A stretch of 64,000 nucleotides of DNA. Origin: Labrenzia sp. R4_2. GTDB lineage: Bacteria; Pseudomonadota; Alphaproteobacteria; Rhizobiales; Stappiaceae. The stretch spans positions 186,001 through 250,000 of the forward strand of contig NZ_JAGHRJ010000003.1 in NCBI RefSeq assembly GCF_017743865.1, read 5' to 3'. The notes under the pieces were generated by a model. The model was not told where the DNA came from and did no database searches. It saw nothing but the letters and a program-made list of their open reading frames with translations. Position numbers and translations under genes: made by a program. Shown here in pieces: positions 38,850 through 47,904 of this stretch (within the stretch, counting starts at the first letter, position 1; every line of letters begins with the position of its first letter).

Positions 38850-39262
38850 TCACGGTTTTCCCGGTGCGATGTAATGCCATTCGATGCCGGTATCCTGACA
38901 CCAGGCCAATACGACATGAGAGGTCATTTCCGTTCCGTTGTCAGAGACAATCATTTCCGGCTTGCCGCCCTGCCTGATCACGATGTCGAATTCGCGTGTC
39001 ATCCGCACGCCAGACAACGACCGGTCAACAATGGTCGCCAGAGCCTCCCGAGTACAGTCATCGACAACACATAACACGCGGTGCCGCTAGCCGTCCGACA
39101 GAGGATCCGAGACAAAGTCCAGGCAGCACCGACGATTGGCCTTGTCAGGAACCAGAATTGGCCGCCGGGTGCCTAGAGCTCGCTTGCACGACCGTCTCCT
39201 GCGCACCGCAAGCCTTTCTTCCCGATAGACCCGGAAGTGCTTCTTGTGGTTTGAAGTGGTTC
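38850..39262 (-). pseudogene. IS3-family transposase (orfB) fragment with in-frame stop
   Basis: The reading runs TSNHKKHFRVYREERLAVRR, then RRWCLDFVSDPLSDG, a TAG stop, and RVLCVVDDCTREALATIVDRSLSG to a second stop at 38850. DFVSD and VVDDCTRE with VSDNGTEMTS carry the D and D of the DDE catalytic triad of IS3 rve domains. The final Glu region is missing. Truncated at both ends and degraded by the TAG. Confidence 0.85.
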
Positions 39263-39313
39263 CACCTTTTCGGACAGCTGAGCGGCTTATTTAGGGTGTA
39301 TCCGGGTTGGTTT

Positions 39314-39772
39314 TCATGCCGCCAATTTCTGATCTCGACCGAGCCAGTATGCCTCCCTTGGCGTTCTGCGTTCAAGGGAGGAATGGGGCCGCTTGGTGTT
39401 ATAGAATGCCATCCAGTTTTTGGCGACCCTTCGGGCTTGGAAGCCGTCAGTGATCTCTTCGAGATAGATCGCCTCCTGCTTCAGGCTCCGCCACAGCCGT
39501 TCGATAAAAATGTTGTCCAGATAGCGGCCACGCCCATCCATTGAGATGCGCACGCCTGCCTCGGTCAGAGTCGTGATCCAGGCCGATCCCGTAAACTGAG
39601 ATCCTTGATCTATGTTCATGATCTCCGGCGGGCCATATTTGGCGATGGCTTCGTTCAGGGCATCGACGCAGAAGTCGGCGTGCATCGTATTCGATAGCCG
39701 CCAGTTCAGAACCTTGCGCGACGCCCAATCCATGATAGCCACGAGATACAGGAAGCCATTCCGATGAGGCAT
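39314..39772 (-). pseudogene. IS3-family transposase (orfB) C-terminal fragment
   Basis: 152 residues starting MPHRNGFLYLVAIMDWASRKVLNWRLS, with NIDQGSQFTG (second Asp) and the closing ERLWRSLKQEAIYLEE (Glu), then FYNTKRPHSSLERRTPREAYW. The N-terminal part, with the first Asp region and HTH, is missing. The truncation point at about 39774 joins directly to an IS110 fragment. Confidence 0.9.
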
Positions 39773-39915
39773 GGTGGCAGCGCAGAAAATAAGGGGAGGA
39801 CTTCGCTTCGGCGCAACTTACGCTTAGACACAACTTTTCCATCGACGCCGATGGCGTGAACCTGAAACACGCGCTTGGCGAGATCCAGACCGACAACTCT
39901 AATATCCTGATGTAT
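39757..39915 (-). pseudogene. IS110-family transposase N-terminal fragment
   Basis: RVVGLDLAKRVFQVHAIGVDGK, followed by VSKRKLRRSEVLPLFSALPP, is the DEDD-type IS110 N-terminus (first Asp in GLDLAK). Only about 50 residues remain. The last 18 bases (39757-39774) are read by both this fragment and the IS3 fragment, suggesting a junction by microhomology. Confidence 0.85.
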
Positions 39916-39984
39916 GGGAATGCTTAGACTTGGCTTAACGGCCAAATCATCGCACACTGCGCCGGTGCGGGGGCCATCCACAGC

Positions 39985-40279
39985 ATCAGGTCATGTCGAT
40001 CATCACTTCCAGAACAGGACCGCCCGTTTGAGACAGTGTGTCGAAGATCCCAGTCCAGACGCCTTTCTCCGACCAGCGGACAAAGAGATTGTAGAGGGTT
40101 TTCCTCGGCTCGTCGGCCTCTGGCGCATCGACCTATCGGCCGCCCGACTTTGGAACGTGGATGATGCCGCTGTTTACCCGTTGGTCATCAACACGGGCCT
40201 TGCCCCGCGTGTTGGGCGGCAATAGCGGTTGCAACTTCGAAAACTGCTCATCGCTGAGCCAGAACAATCCATCGGACAT
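39985..40279 (-). pseudogene. IS5-family transposase N-terminal fragment, frame-broken
   Basis: MSDGLFWLSDEQFSKLQPLLPPNTRGKARVDDQRV, then a stop at 40133, then PRKTLYNLFVRWSEKGVWTGIFDTL in the following segment. These are the start and the middle of an IS5 (IS427-group) orfA product. Stop and frame damage show it is inactive. Confidence 0.85.
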
Positions 40280-40486
40280 CGATAAACTCTTGTTCAGGAG
40301 CGTGAAACAAAATCCAACTGATTTGCATAGTCGTTTTATGGGTCCGAAGCCTAGAGTTTGGAGGTTCATAAAAGTGTAGCGCTAATTTCATCAGGCTGGT
40401 TTTTTTCTCGATTACCAAAAAGCAAATTCTGCGCGGTCAACGATGCTTTTGCTGTTGCCGCAAACGAGCCTAACAAGGAGTTAACG

Positions 40487-43150
40487 GTGCTGAATTTCAA
40501 CGAAACCCATTACAAATCCCAGTATCCTGAAATTACCGCAAGCATAGAAGCTGGCTTAGTTGCAAACGCGCTAGCCCACTTCAACTCCGCGGGTTTTCAA
40601 GAAGGTCGAGATCCCAATCCCCATTTCGACACGTCATACTATCTGTCTCAAAATACCGATGTAACCGCGGCAGTCATTAATCCGTTCGACCATTACAACA
40701 CTTTTGGATACGCAGAGGGTCGGAGCCCTAATGCAATATTCGACCCTACTTACTATGCTGAACAAAACCCGGATGTCGTGAACGCGGGTATTGATCTGTT
40801 CCAACATTTCCTCGTTTATGGAGCCGCTGAAGGTCGCCTTCCAAGCGCTGCAGTGGCCAGCCAACTAACCAATGGATTCGATGAAAATACTTACCGTGCA
40901 ACCCATATAGATGTCGATAACGCTATAACTAACGGCGAGTTGTCGTCCGGTCTGCAGCATTGGCTCCTTTACGGGTTCCAAGAGCAACGCGCCTCTGCAC
41001 AGAACGTCGATGGTGAGACATTGTCTGTTCCCGGTATCTCAAGCGTGTTCACACTTGAACTTCTCCATTTTGCCGACCAAGAGGCGAGTGCTGCTGCGGT
41101 GTCCGATGCGCCAAACCTCTCAGCTGTTCTTAACGCTCTTCGGGCGCAGGACCTTGGCAGTGACGGGGTTGTAGACAATACTCTGACACTTTCCTCAGGC
41201 GATGCCTTCATTCCCAGCCTTTTCTTTGATGCATCCGAAGCGGTATTTGGTACAGCCGGTATTGCGGACATTCAAATTCAAAATGAACTCGGCGTTCAGG
41301 CTATTGCGCTTGGAAACCACGAGTTTGACTTTGGTACGAGCGATCTGGCGGCTCTGATTGACGGTTCTGCGACAGGTAATTTTGACGCGCTTTCCGGGAC
41401 GAGCCTCGACGGTTTGGATTTTACCGGCACGACAATGCCTTATCTTTCTGCCAACCTGGATTTCTCCACCGACGAAAACATGTCTCCGCTTGCAATTGCT
41501 GGCGGCCTGATACCGCAAGGTAACAAAATCAGCTCTTCAACAGTCGTTTCTATCAACGGAGAGCAAATTGGAGTGGTTGGGGCAACAACACCAACCCTTG
41601 GGCAAATCTCATCACCTGGAAGTGTTGGAATTTCACCAACATGGGCAAGTGTCAATCCTACGGAAGCAGAACTGGATGCACTCGCTGCTGAAATACAAAC
41701 TGATGTTGATGCTCTTTTGGCTGCCAACCCGGCATTGAACAAAGTAATATTGTTGGCACATATGCAGCAACTTACCATCGAACAGGCTTTGGCTACACGG
41801 CTTAAGGATGTTGATGTGATCGTTGCAGGCGGTTCCAATACCCGTCTCTTCGATGACAATGATGTTTCACGCAGCGGAGATTCTGATCAGGGCCAATATC
41901 CGCAATTTTTTACAAACGCCGGGGGCAGTTCTACGGCTGTTGTGAATACGGATGGGTCGTATAAGTACGTCGGCCGTTTGGTTCTCGATTTCGATGAAAA
42001 CGGCAACATCCTGACCGACAGCTACGACGCGGCAATATCTGGGGCTTATGCGACTGACGCACAAGGCGTCGCAGCTCTAGACGCTGGTGGCCTAATAGAT
42101 GCCGAAATCCAGGCAATTGCCAGTGCGATTGAAACCCAAATCATTGCAACGGAAAGCAATGTTTTTGGTGTTTCCAACGTCTTCCTCAACGGCAACCGGA
42201 CAGGCGTAGACACTGCGACTGATCCTGATGGAGTGCGCAGCCAAGAAACCAATCTCGGCAATCTCACCGCCGACGCCAATCTTGCGATCGCAAAACAGAT
42301 TGACTCAACTGTGGTTGCATCAATTAAGAATGGTGGTGGTATTCGGGCTTCTATCGGTGAAACCGTAGTTCCAGCTGGCGGCACCGAAGCGGTTCGAAAC
42401 CCAAATGAAGCAGTGGTCGACAGCAATGGAAATACTATCAAAGCCGAGGGTGGCATTTCGCAGAATGATATCCAGACCACTTTGGCTTTTAACAACGGCC
42501 TCACAATTCTCACTTTGACAAAATCCGAGCTTGTGGCCGTATTAGAGCATGGCGTGAGTGACCTTGGCGGGGGGCGTTTTGCACAAGTTTCCGGGATCAA
42601 GTTTTCGTATGAACCCGACCTTGCGGCAGGCTCCCGGATCCTTAACGCAGGAATTTTCGATAGCTCTGGCAATCTCATCACGGAGCTTGTACGGGATGGT
42701 ACAATATCCGGTGACACGAATGAGACGTTCCGGATTGTTACCTTGGACTTCCTGGCATCGCCGCGTTTCGACGATGATGGAAACTTCACCGGTGGTGGCG
42801 ATGGTTATCCGTACCCGAACTTTAATTCCGACCCGAGTGTTGGAGAAGTAGGAGACTCTTCTGTCATCGAACGTATGAATGTTGTAACGTTGGAACAGGA
42901 AGGCGTAACTACTGGCGACGCGACCTTTGCTGACGACGGCACAGAGCAGGACGCTCTTGCCGAATACCTCCAAGACAACTTTAACACTGTGGAACAGGCT
43001 TACAACCTCGCTGACACAGGCCGCGACCAGGACACCCGCATCCAAAACCTGAACTACCGCGATGATTCTGTCTTCGGCGGTGCTGAAATCCAACTTGCTC
43101 GAGAATTGGTTGGTGTAAACGCTAATGACCATATGGCGTTCTTCGGTTAA
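40487..43150 (+). CDS. 5'-nucleotidase/metallophosphatase with N-terminal YY..NPDV..EGR repeats
   Basis: 887 residues from GTG 40487, chosen because AAGGAG is six bases upstream and the N-terminus MLNFNETHYKSQYPEITASI then lines up with the gene at 36855. Residues 1-170 hold repeats (FDTSYYLSQNTDV, FDPTYYAEQNPDV, EGRLPSAA). The metallophosphatase domain follows (LELLHFADQEASA, IALGNHEFDFG, VILLAHMQQLTIEQ, IVAGGSN) and then the 5'-nucleotidase C-domain (KNGGGIRASIG, LAFNNGLTILTLTKSEL). No signal peptide; probably exported by type I secretion to release phosphate from nucleotides outside the cell. Confidence 0.85.
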   Translation: MLNFNETHYKSQYPEITASIEAGLVANALAHFNSAGFQEGRDPNPHFDTSYYLSQNTDVTAAVINPFDHYNTFGYAEGRSPNAIFDPTYYAEQNPDVVNAGIDLFQHFLVYGAAEGRLPSAAVASQLTNGFDENTYRATHIDVDNAITNGELSSGLQHWLLYGFQEQRASAQNVDGETLSVPGISSVFTLELLHFADQEASAAAVSDAPNLSAVLNALRAQDLGSDGVVDNTLTLSSGDAFIPSLFFDASEAVFGTAGIADIQIQNELGVQAIALGNHEFDFGTSDLAALIDGSATGNFDALSGTSLDGLDFTGTTMPYLSANLDFSTDENMSPLAIAGGLIPQGNKISSSTVVSINGEQIGVVGATTPTLGQISSPGSVGISPTWASVNPTEAELDALAAEIQTDVDALLAANPALNKVILLAHMQQLTIEQALATRLKDVDVIVAGGSNTRLFDDNDVSRSGDSDQGQYPQFFTNAGGSSTAVVNTDGSYKYVGRLVLDFDENGNILTDSYDAAISGAYATDAQGVAALDAGGLIDAEIQAIASAIETQIIATESNVFGVSNVFLNGNRTGVDTATDPDGVRSQETNLGNLTADANLAIAKQIDSTVVASIKNGGGIRASIGETVVPAGGTEAVRNPNEAVVDSNGNTIKAEGGISQNDIQTTLAFNNGLTILTLTKSELVAVLEHGVSDLGGGRFAQVSGIKFSYEPDLAAGSRILNAGIFDSSGNLITELVRDGTISGDTNETFRIVTLDFLASPRFDDDGNFTGGGDGYPYPNFNSDPSVGEVGDSSVIERMNVVTLEQEGVTTGDATFADDGTEQDALAEYLQDNFNTVEQAYNLADTGRDQDTRIQNLNYRDDSVFGGAEIQLARELVGVNANDHMAFFG

Positions 43151-43191
43151 CTAAAAGGTCTGTTGCTAGAAGGACTAACGGACGCAGACAG

Positions 43192-43210
43192 GGCGCGCAG
43201 CTAGCGCGCC
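43192..43210 (+). terminator. stem-loop after the repeat-nucleotidase gene
   Basis: GGCGCGC (43192-43198), AGCTA loop, GCGCGCC (43204-43210), followed by TTG with few T. A weak terminator candidate, 40 bases after the stop. Confidence 0.4.
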
Positions 43211-43307
43211 TTGTGGATTTTGAAGGTTAATTGTACAAATGGTGTGTATCTTTAATCTGCGGGCTCATAAACACGTAACCATAGCCGAATTGCCGCGAAT
43301 TTGACGT

Positions 43308-44393
43308 TTACATTGATAGGTAAGGGATTTTTGCCTTCTCGCTTTTGTCCATTTCAAGTGTTTGTGAAGCGCTAGTCGCTCTCAACCCCCCAATAATCTC
43401 CCTCTGCCGCTCTCTTGAGATTGGCATATAGGCTGAGATCGTCGTTCCAAGGTGCTCATGGCCCAAGTTCTGCGACCAGGCCTTGAACTGCTCCGGCAAT
43501 GTGCAGACCTCATTCATGTGCATGCCTAGGGTTTTGCGCACTGTATGAGCGCTAAACGCTTGAAGCCCCGCATTCGTGAACGCGCCTTTGAAGATCTGAT
43601 TGATTTTCTGTCCGTTCGAATAGGGCTCCCGGCTCAGGCCTGTCACGTTAAAGCGCCCGTTTTCAGCTTTGATCTCCACCTTTGGAAACAGCGCATCGCC
43701 AGGGCCGTAAAGGCGCTCCTTGCGCAGATAGGTCACCCAGCTTTCAAAGCACTCCCGGTACATGGCATCGACAGGGAAGAACCAGGTTTCAAAGGTCTTG
43801 CTGTTTTTCGTGCGCACCTCGCGCCCATCCTGCATGACCTTGCCTTCGACAAGATCAATGTGAGCAAGTTTGAGAGAGGCGGCTGCACTGTCGCGAGCAG
43901 CCGTGAGCATCAGAAATGCAAAGATCGCCTTGTTGCGCTGGTCCACCAATGTGATCTCTGGCATGTTGCGGAAAGCGTGTTCGCACTGGATCAAAGACGG
44001 GTAATCTATTGGGCGGACTGCATGAGCGGCACGCGCTTCCTTTGCATTGTTGTTGAAGTAGGCCGCATCTGAATAGGAGATACGGGATTTGTAGCCTGGT
44101 TGACCCGACAGCCACTCAACAAAGTTTCAAACCAGACGCAGGATCGAGTCCCGGGTGGTGATCCCGAGCGGTTTGCCGGATCGGGCGTTTTTCCGCTTTC
44201 TGAGGTGTGTTTTGAAGGTGGTTGCCCAATCGCGATTGAACGCCTTGAAGGGTTTGAAGCCGAGAGCTTCTTCAAAGTAAAGAAGGGCTGCTGCGACCTT
44301 GTCGAGGCTGCTTTCGTCCTGGCCTTTGGCTTCTCTCAAAAAGATCAGGTATTGACGCTTGATCCGTTCATTTTCTTCGTTGAACTTACGCAT
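43308..44393 (-). pseudogene. tyrosine recombinase (phage-type integrase) interrupted by an in-frame TGA
   Basis: From ATG 44393 (GGAG seven bases upstream) the frame gives MRKFNEENERIKRQYLIFL through DSILRLV, then TGA at 44129-44127. It continues in the same frame with NFVEWLSGQPGYKSRISY to the catalytic half (LMLTAARDSAAASLKLAH, HTVRKTLGMHMN, LGHEHLGTTISAYMPIS). Full length would be 361 codons. The second half has possible internal starts (residue-rich ORF from 43994) but would lack the core-binding domain, so the gene is most likely dead. Confidence 0.82.
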
Positions 44394-44445
44394 TTTTGAG
44401 CTCCTATCTTGAAGTGATGATTTAGACGGTGGTTCATGGGTTCTC

Positions 44446-44871
44446 TTAGGGATCCCGAGCACCGTTTCCGTCGATCTCACATATCTCCAGCCAGCGCGGC
44501 AGATCGGCGCTTCCGACAATCCGGCTCATCGGGCCTTCGCAGGTCGGACAAAACGCCTGTAAGCGGCCCTGGGAAGCGCAAAACGGATGGTAGGTCGCCA
44601 AGTTAAAGGCGGGGGTTTTGGGAGCCTTACATCGAAAACATTTGAACTCGCCGACGCTCAGTGTCAGAGCATTTTTTGCGGTTCGTTCTTTGAGAAAGTC
44701 CTTCAGATCGGCACCCAGGATAAGGGTCGGTCGACTGGCATTGAGACAGCGCAGTCCTTGCTTGAGCCAAGCCCGAATGGTCTGCACGGTCACACCAACG
44801 ATTTCAGCAGCCTCGTCCACCGAATAGCTCCGGTTGGACTTGACGCGCGCTGCACTGATCCGGCGGGCCAT
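44446..44871 (-). CDS. helix-turn-helix protein with C-terminal zinc-ribbon-like Cys cluster
   Basis: 141 residues. The N-terminus YSVDEAAEIVGVTVQTIRAWLKQGLRCLN is a MerR/excisionase-type HTH. The C-terminus holds CFRCKAP, CASQ and CPTCEG, which can coordinate zinc. It probably binds DNA as an island regulator or recombination directionality factor. Its ATG overlaps the stop of the next upstream gene (TAATG), so the two are co-translated. Confidence 0.65.
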   Translation of the reverse strand: MARRISAARVKSNRSYSVDEAAEIVGVTVQTIRAWLKQGLRCLNASRPTLILGADLKDFLKERTAKNALTLSVGEFKCFRCKAPKTPAFNLATYHPFCASQGRLQAFCPTCEGPMSRIVGSADLPRWLEICEIDGNGARDP

Positions 44872-45080
44872 TAGAAGGCTGCTCCAGATGGCTCATGCCG
44901 GTTGGCATCTGCCCAACGGTTCAGGTCCGCTCCCTGATAGATGATCTTCCGGCCAAGGCGATAATAAGCTGGACCCACACCCTTGTGCCGCCATTGAGCG
45001 AGCTTGTCGCGGTCACCGATGATCTCAAGCTCCGGATCGCCCGGCAGATAGGTGCGGGTGTCATCGAATAGTTTTTGCAT
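44871..45080 (-). CDS. small helix-turn-helix (excisionase-like) protein
   Basis: 69 residues from ATG 45080; an in-frame upstream start at 45122 is less likely. LAQWRHKGVGPAYYRLGRKIIYQGADLNRWADANR is the helix-turn-helix 17 / excisionase pattern common in integrative elements. It may control excision or transcription of the island. Stop overlaps the start of the HTH/zinc gene by one base. Confidence 0.7.
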   Translation of the reverse strand: MQKLFDDTRTYLPGDPELEIIGDRDKLAQWRHKGVGPAYYRLGRKIIYQGADLNRWADANRHEPSGAAF

Positions 45081-45178
45081 GTTCGTAGCCTGTGTCGGTT
45101 GACGTTGGCCACGTTGGATCATTTTTGATTTGTCAGATCGAAATGCAGAAAATCGTCAGCAAAAAGGGTTTTGTGCGA

Positions 45179-46018
45179 TCAGCTTTTTTCGTCAAGCGGA
45201 TCAGAGAAAATACCGGAAAAAAAGCCTCGAGAAGGAGCACCATCCGCACCAGCGAAAGGCGAAGAGCCGAAATTATCGGCAAAAGCGTTCGGCAGCCTTA
45301 GGTCGTCATCACCAAGTTGCTTCAGCGCCCATTCAGCTGGAAGGCGGACACCGACACTGATCTCCAGAAGGTCAAACACTTCTCTCAGCGCCCGCGTATA
45401 GGAGGTCGATGGGTCGCCTGTTTCGCCAGATGTCCCGGTTGTTGGAAACTTGCCCGTTTCTCGTGTGAAGAGTTTTGCCAGCCGTAACGCTATGAAACGT
45501 GCGTAGTAGTCTGGTGCTCTATGCGAAATATTCCAAAACTGGTCTTTCTGATCCTCCAGTACCTGCAGCCGCTCTTTTGCAGCTCTCTCGAGGTCTATGC
45601 AGACCAAAAAACTGCCAATAAATCCGACAACTTCAGCGATATTTTTCCTGATCAGATTAAAGCTGTTTTTGAGTTCGTCGTTTTGCGCGTTTGAGCGCAT
45701 TTTGTCATCAATAATAGGACGAAGACGATGAGCCACTGTCCTCCCAGCATCCTGTTCTGCCATCCCGTAAAAACAATCCATAACCATCCGTAAGCCTTCA
45801 AGGCCCTTGGTTACGGCATCGTACTCTTGCTGGAATTCAGCCTTGCTGTCGTGCTGATTAGGCCTGCTGATATCAAACGGTGGTTGGAAGTGATATCGCG
45901 GCAGGATCCATCTCTGGTCGGCGAGTTTATGGCCGTGTGCCTCAAACATTCGATCGACCACTTCATAGAGTTTCTTATAGAGGGCCTCAGGGCCTAATTG
46001 CTGGTCTTCTTCCTGCAT
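45179..46018 (-). CDS. island hypothetical protein
   Basis: 279 residues, hydrophilic and mostly helical, no membrane segment or signal peptide. The middle (VAHRLRPIIDDKMRSNAQNDELKNSFNLIRKNIAEVVGFIGSFLV) looks like a long helix, and the C-terminus is Gly/Asp-rich. No family recognised. Its upstream 136 bases contain repeated CTTATTGCATTA motifs, possibly an operator. Codon use and location make it cargo of the tRNA-Ser island. Confidence 0.6.
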   Translation of the reverse strand: MQEEDQQLGPEALYKKLYEVVDRMFEAHGHKLADQRWILPRYHFQPPFDISRPNQHDSKAEFQQEYDAVTKGLEGLRMVMDCFYGMAEQDAGRTVAHRLRPIIDDKMRSNAQNDELKNSFNLIRKNIAEVVGFIGSFLVCIDLERAAKERLQVLEDQKDQFWNISHRAPDYYARFIALRLAKLFTRETGKFPTTGTSGETGDPSTSYTRALREVFDLLEISVGVRLPAEWALKQLGDDDLRLPNAFADNFGSSPFAGADGAPSRGFFSGIFSDPLDEKS

Positions 46019-46038
46019 AAAGGTGCGATGCCGCGCCC

Positions 46039-46126
46039 CTTATTGCATTACAAGGAATTTGTTCTGAGTTCGCTGACAACAATGCGCTTTGTAATAAGGT
46101 TCAGATCTCAGGGGCTTATTGCATTA
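46039..46126. repeat. direct and inverted repeats before the island hypothetical gene
   Basis: CTTATTGCATTA occurs at 46039-46050 and 46115-46126 in direct orientation. TTGTAATAAG (46089-46098), close to the reverse complement, lies between them. The spacing (76 bases) and position between the integrase 3' end and the promoter of the gene at 45179 suggest an operator or integrase arm sites. Confidence 0.55.
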
Positions 46127-46154
46127 AATGACTGGATCCATTGGCCCCGAGTGC

Positions 46155-47330
46155 TTAACTATCCACACTGCCAGACACAAAAATGGACCACTTTTCCAAG
46201 AGCGCACGCCGCTTTTTGAGGAGATCCGAGCGGGCATAAGCCTGTTCAACAGTCGATCCGATTCGGTGTGAGAGGCTCATCTCGGCAATGTCTCTAGGTG
46301 CGTGCGCGACCTCACTTGCCCAATCCCGGAAGGTTGACCGGAACCCGTGCGCGGTGACGCCCTCCACACCCATCCGGCGCAACAGCATCAACATGGCCAT
46401 ATTGGAAAGCGGGTGGTGGCGCTTTTGCCCCTCAAAGACGTATTCGGATTGCAACGCCTTGAGAGGTTCAAGAATGGCCAGCGTTTGGCCTGTCAGCGGA
46501 ACACGGTGCTCCTGTCCGGTCTTCATGCGCTCTGCTGGGCAAATCCAGATATTCTCAATGAAGTCGAGCTCCTCCCACCGCATGCCGAGCACTTCATTGG
46601 TGCGTGAAGCCGAGAGGCAGGTGAACCGCAAGGCTTTGGCAGCCATCGATGTCCGGTTGCACAGGCTCCGATAAAAGTCTGGCACGTCTGCCCATGCCAT
46701 TGCTACATAATGCTTCGGGTTCGTCCGAACCTTCGGCAAGACGTCCGCTGCCATGATCTCATTGACCGGATTGTCGTCCTGTCGATAGCCTTTCGACTTT
46801 GCCACATCCAATACAACGCGGATCCGCTGCCGGACACGTTTGGCGGTTTCGTGTTTTTCCGTCCAGATCGGTGTGAGGCAGGCCAGTACTTCCGGCTGGT
46901 GGATCTTGTCGACCGGCAACCGGCCGATGATTGGAAAAGCATAATCCCGAAGCGTGTTGATCCATTGCTGGCAATGCTTCTCGTTTTTCCATGTCGGCAT
47001 GCGATCCATATGCACTTGATGCGCGACTTCTTCGAAAGTGGGGACCGACTTCTCGGCGTTGTAGCGCGGGTTCAGGCCTTCTCTTGCCAAACGGCGATAT
47101 TCCAAGGCCTTCAAACGCGCTTCTTGCAAGGTCACAAGATCAGCTCCACCCAGGCCCAGATCGGTTCGAAGCGGTTTGCCTTGCCGGTTCTTCTGCCCCT
47201 TGACGGTGAGACGGACGATCCAGCGCCGTGCGCCTGACGGGTCAACGACCAGATAAAGGCCATTACCGTCCCCGTGGCGACCGGGACCCAAAGTCTGCAC
47301 GGCCTTCTTTGTCAGTTTGCCGGAAATCAT
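46155..47330 (-). CDS. P4-type tyrosine integrase of the tRNA-Ser island
   Basis: 391 residues from ATG 47330. The N-terminal DUF4102-type arm-binding region (KLTKKAVQTLGPGRHGDGNGLYL) and the catalytic set R (CLSASRTNEVLG), HxxR (TAHGFRSTFRDWA), H and Tyr (SLSHRIGSTVEQAYAR) are all present, so it should be active. It is placed 169 bases from tRNA-Ser(CGA), the classical site for this family. It would catalyse integration/excision between the tRNA 3' end and the element's attachment site. Confidence 0.93.
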   Translation of the reverse strand: MISGKLTKKAVQTLGPGRHGDGNGLYLVVDPSGARRWIVRLTVKGQKNRQGKPLRTDLGLGGADLVTLQEARLKALEYRRLAREGLNPRYNAEKSVPTFEEVAHQVHMDRMPTWKNEKHCQQWINTLRDYAFPIIGRLPVDKIHQPEVLACLTPIWTEKHETAKRVRQRIRVVLDVAKSKGYRQDDNPVNEIMAADVLPKVRTNPKHYVAMAWADVPDFYRSLCNRTSMAAKALRFTCLSASRTNEVLGMRWEELDFIENIWICPAERMKTGQEHRVPLTGQTLAILEPLKALQSEYVFEGQKRHHPLSNMAMLMLLRRMGVEGVTAHGFRSTFRDWASEVAHAPRDIAEMSLSHRIGSTVEQAYARSDLLKKRRALLEKWSIFVSGSVDS

Positions 47331-47496
47331 GCGCAGCCTCCTCACATCAGCAAGGATACCACAATTCATACCACGTAATGAAATAAATTAAAGACGAGGG
47401 AGCGAAATCGAAAAGAAACTGGCTGGCACAGAATTGGCAGAAAATAGCCAATGATGCCCATAGGATAGTACTGCGAGAAAGTGAGTAAAACAGGGT

Positions 47497-47512
47497 AATG
47501 GCGGAGAGAGAG
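47497..47512 (+). other. candidate proximal attachment site at the tRNA-Ser 3' end
   Basis: AATGGCGGAGAGAGAG covers the encoded CCA and acceptor end of tRNA-Ser. A 15/16 match in direct orientation is found at 34559. Between them lie 12.9 kb of accessory DNA. Confidence 0.5.
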
Positions 47513-47588
47513 GGATTCGAACCCTCGGAACGCTTGCGCGCTCAACGGTTTTCGAGACCGCCCCGTTCGACCACTCCGGCACCTCTCC
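47499..47588 (-). tRNA. tRNA-Ser (anticodon CGA)
   Basis: 90 bases with CCA at its 3' end (47501-47499). Acceptor GGAGAGG/TCTCTCC with one G-U pair, a long variable arm (GAGCGCGCAAGCGTTC) typical of serine, anticodon loop CTCGAAA with CGA at 47554-47552, and T-loop TTCGAATC. Its 3' end borders the integrase side of the island. Confidence 0.97.
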
Positions 47589-47904
47589 GCGATGCTTATC
47601 GACAAACGGGTCTTAAGCGGCGCGGAACATAGACAAACCTGCCCATGCCCGCAAGTCCCGATTTCGAAGTTCTATGCGTTTGGTGCCGGCGAGGCTTGGA
47701 CTGGCATGGCGAAGCCAATTGCGGCTGGTTTGCGCAATATTGCCGTTTTGTATCTTCAAGATTAAACCTGAGTCATCTGCTGGTTGTTCCCTTGTCGATA
47801 GGAAGGTCTGGTATCAACTCCTAACAAAGCCAAGGACACATCAGTCGCTAGCGGTTACCTGCCGGCCATGTCCGGCGTCTTATTTTAGAGCATAGGACGC
47901 GGAC
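47589..47904. other. non-coding region between tRNA-Ser and paralog B
   Basis: About 315 bases holding the promoter side of tRNA-Ser and the leader of the next gene. I see no further gene or RNA. Confidence 0.45.

Larger units (their letters stand above)
38850..40279 (-). mobile_element. nest of broken insertion sequences (two IS3, IS110, IS5 fragments)
   Basis: All four fragments read on the minus strand and none is complete. No intact terminal repeats were found. The block separates the small secreted genes from the repeat-nucleotidase gene, so it marks a recombination hot spot inside the island. The component fragments are listed separately. Confidence 0.85.

Noticed and set aside
46036-46129. 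CRISPR array
   Set aside because: The repeats are only 12 bases, with three copies of mixed orientation and irregular spacing; no cas genes are present in the window.
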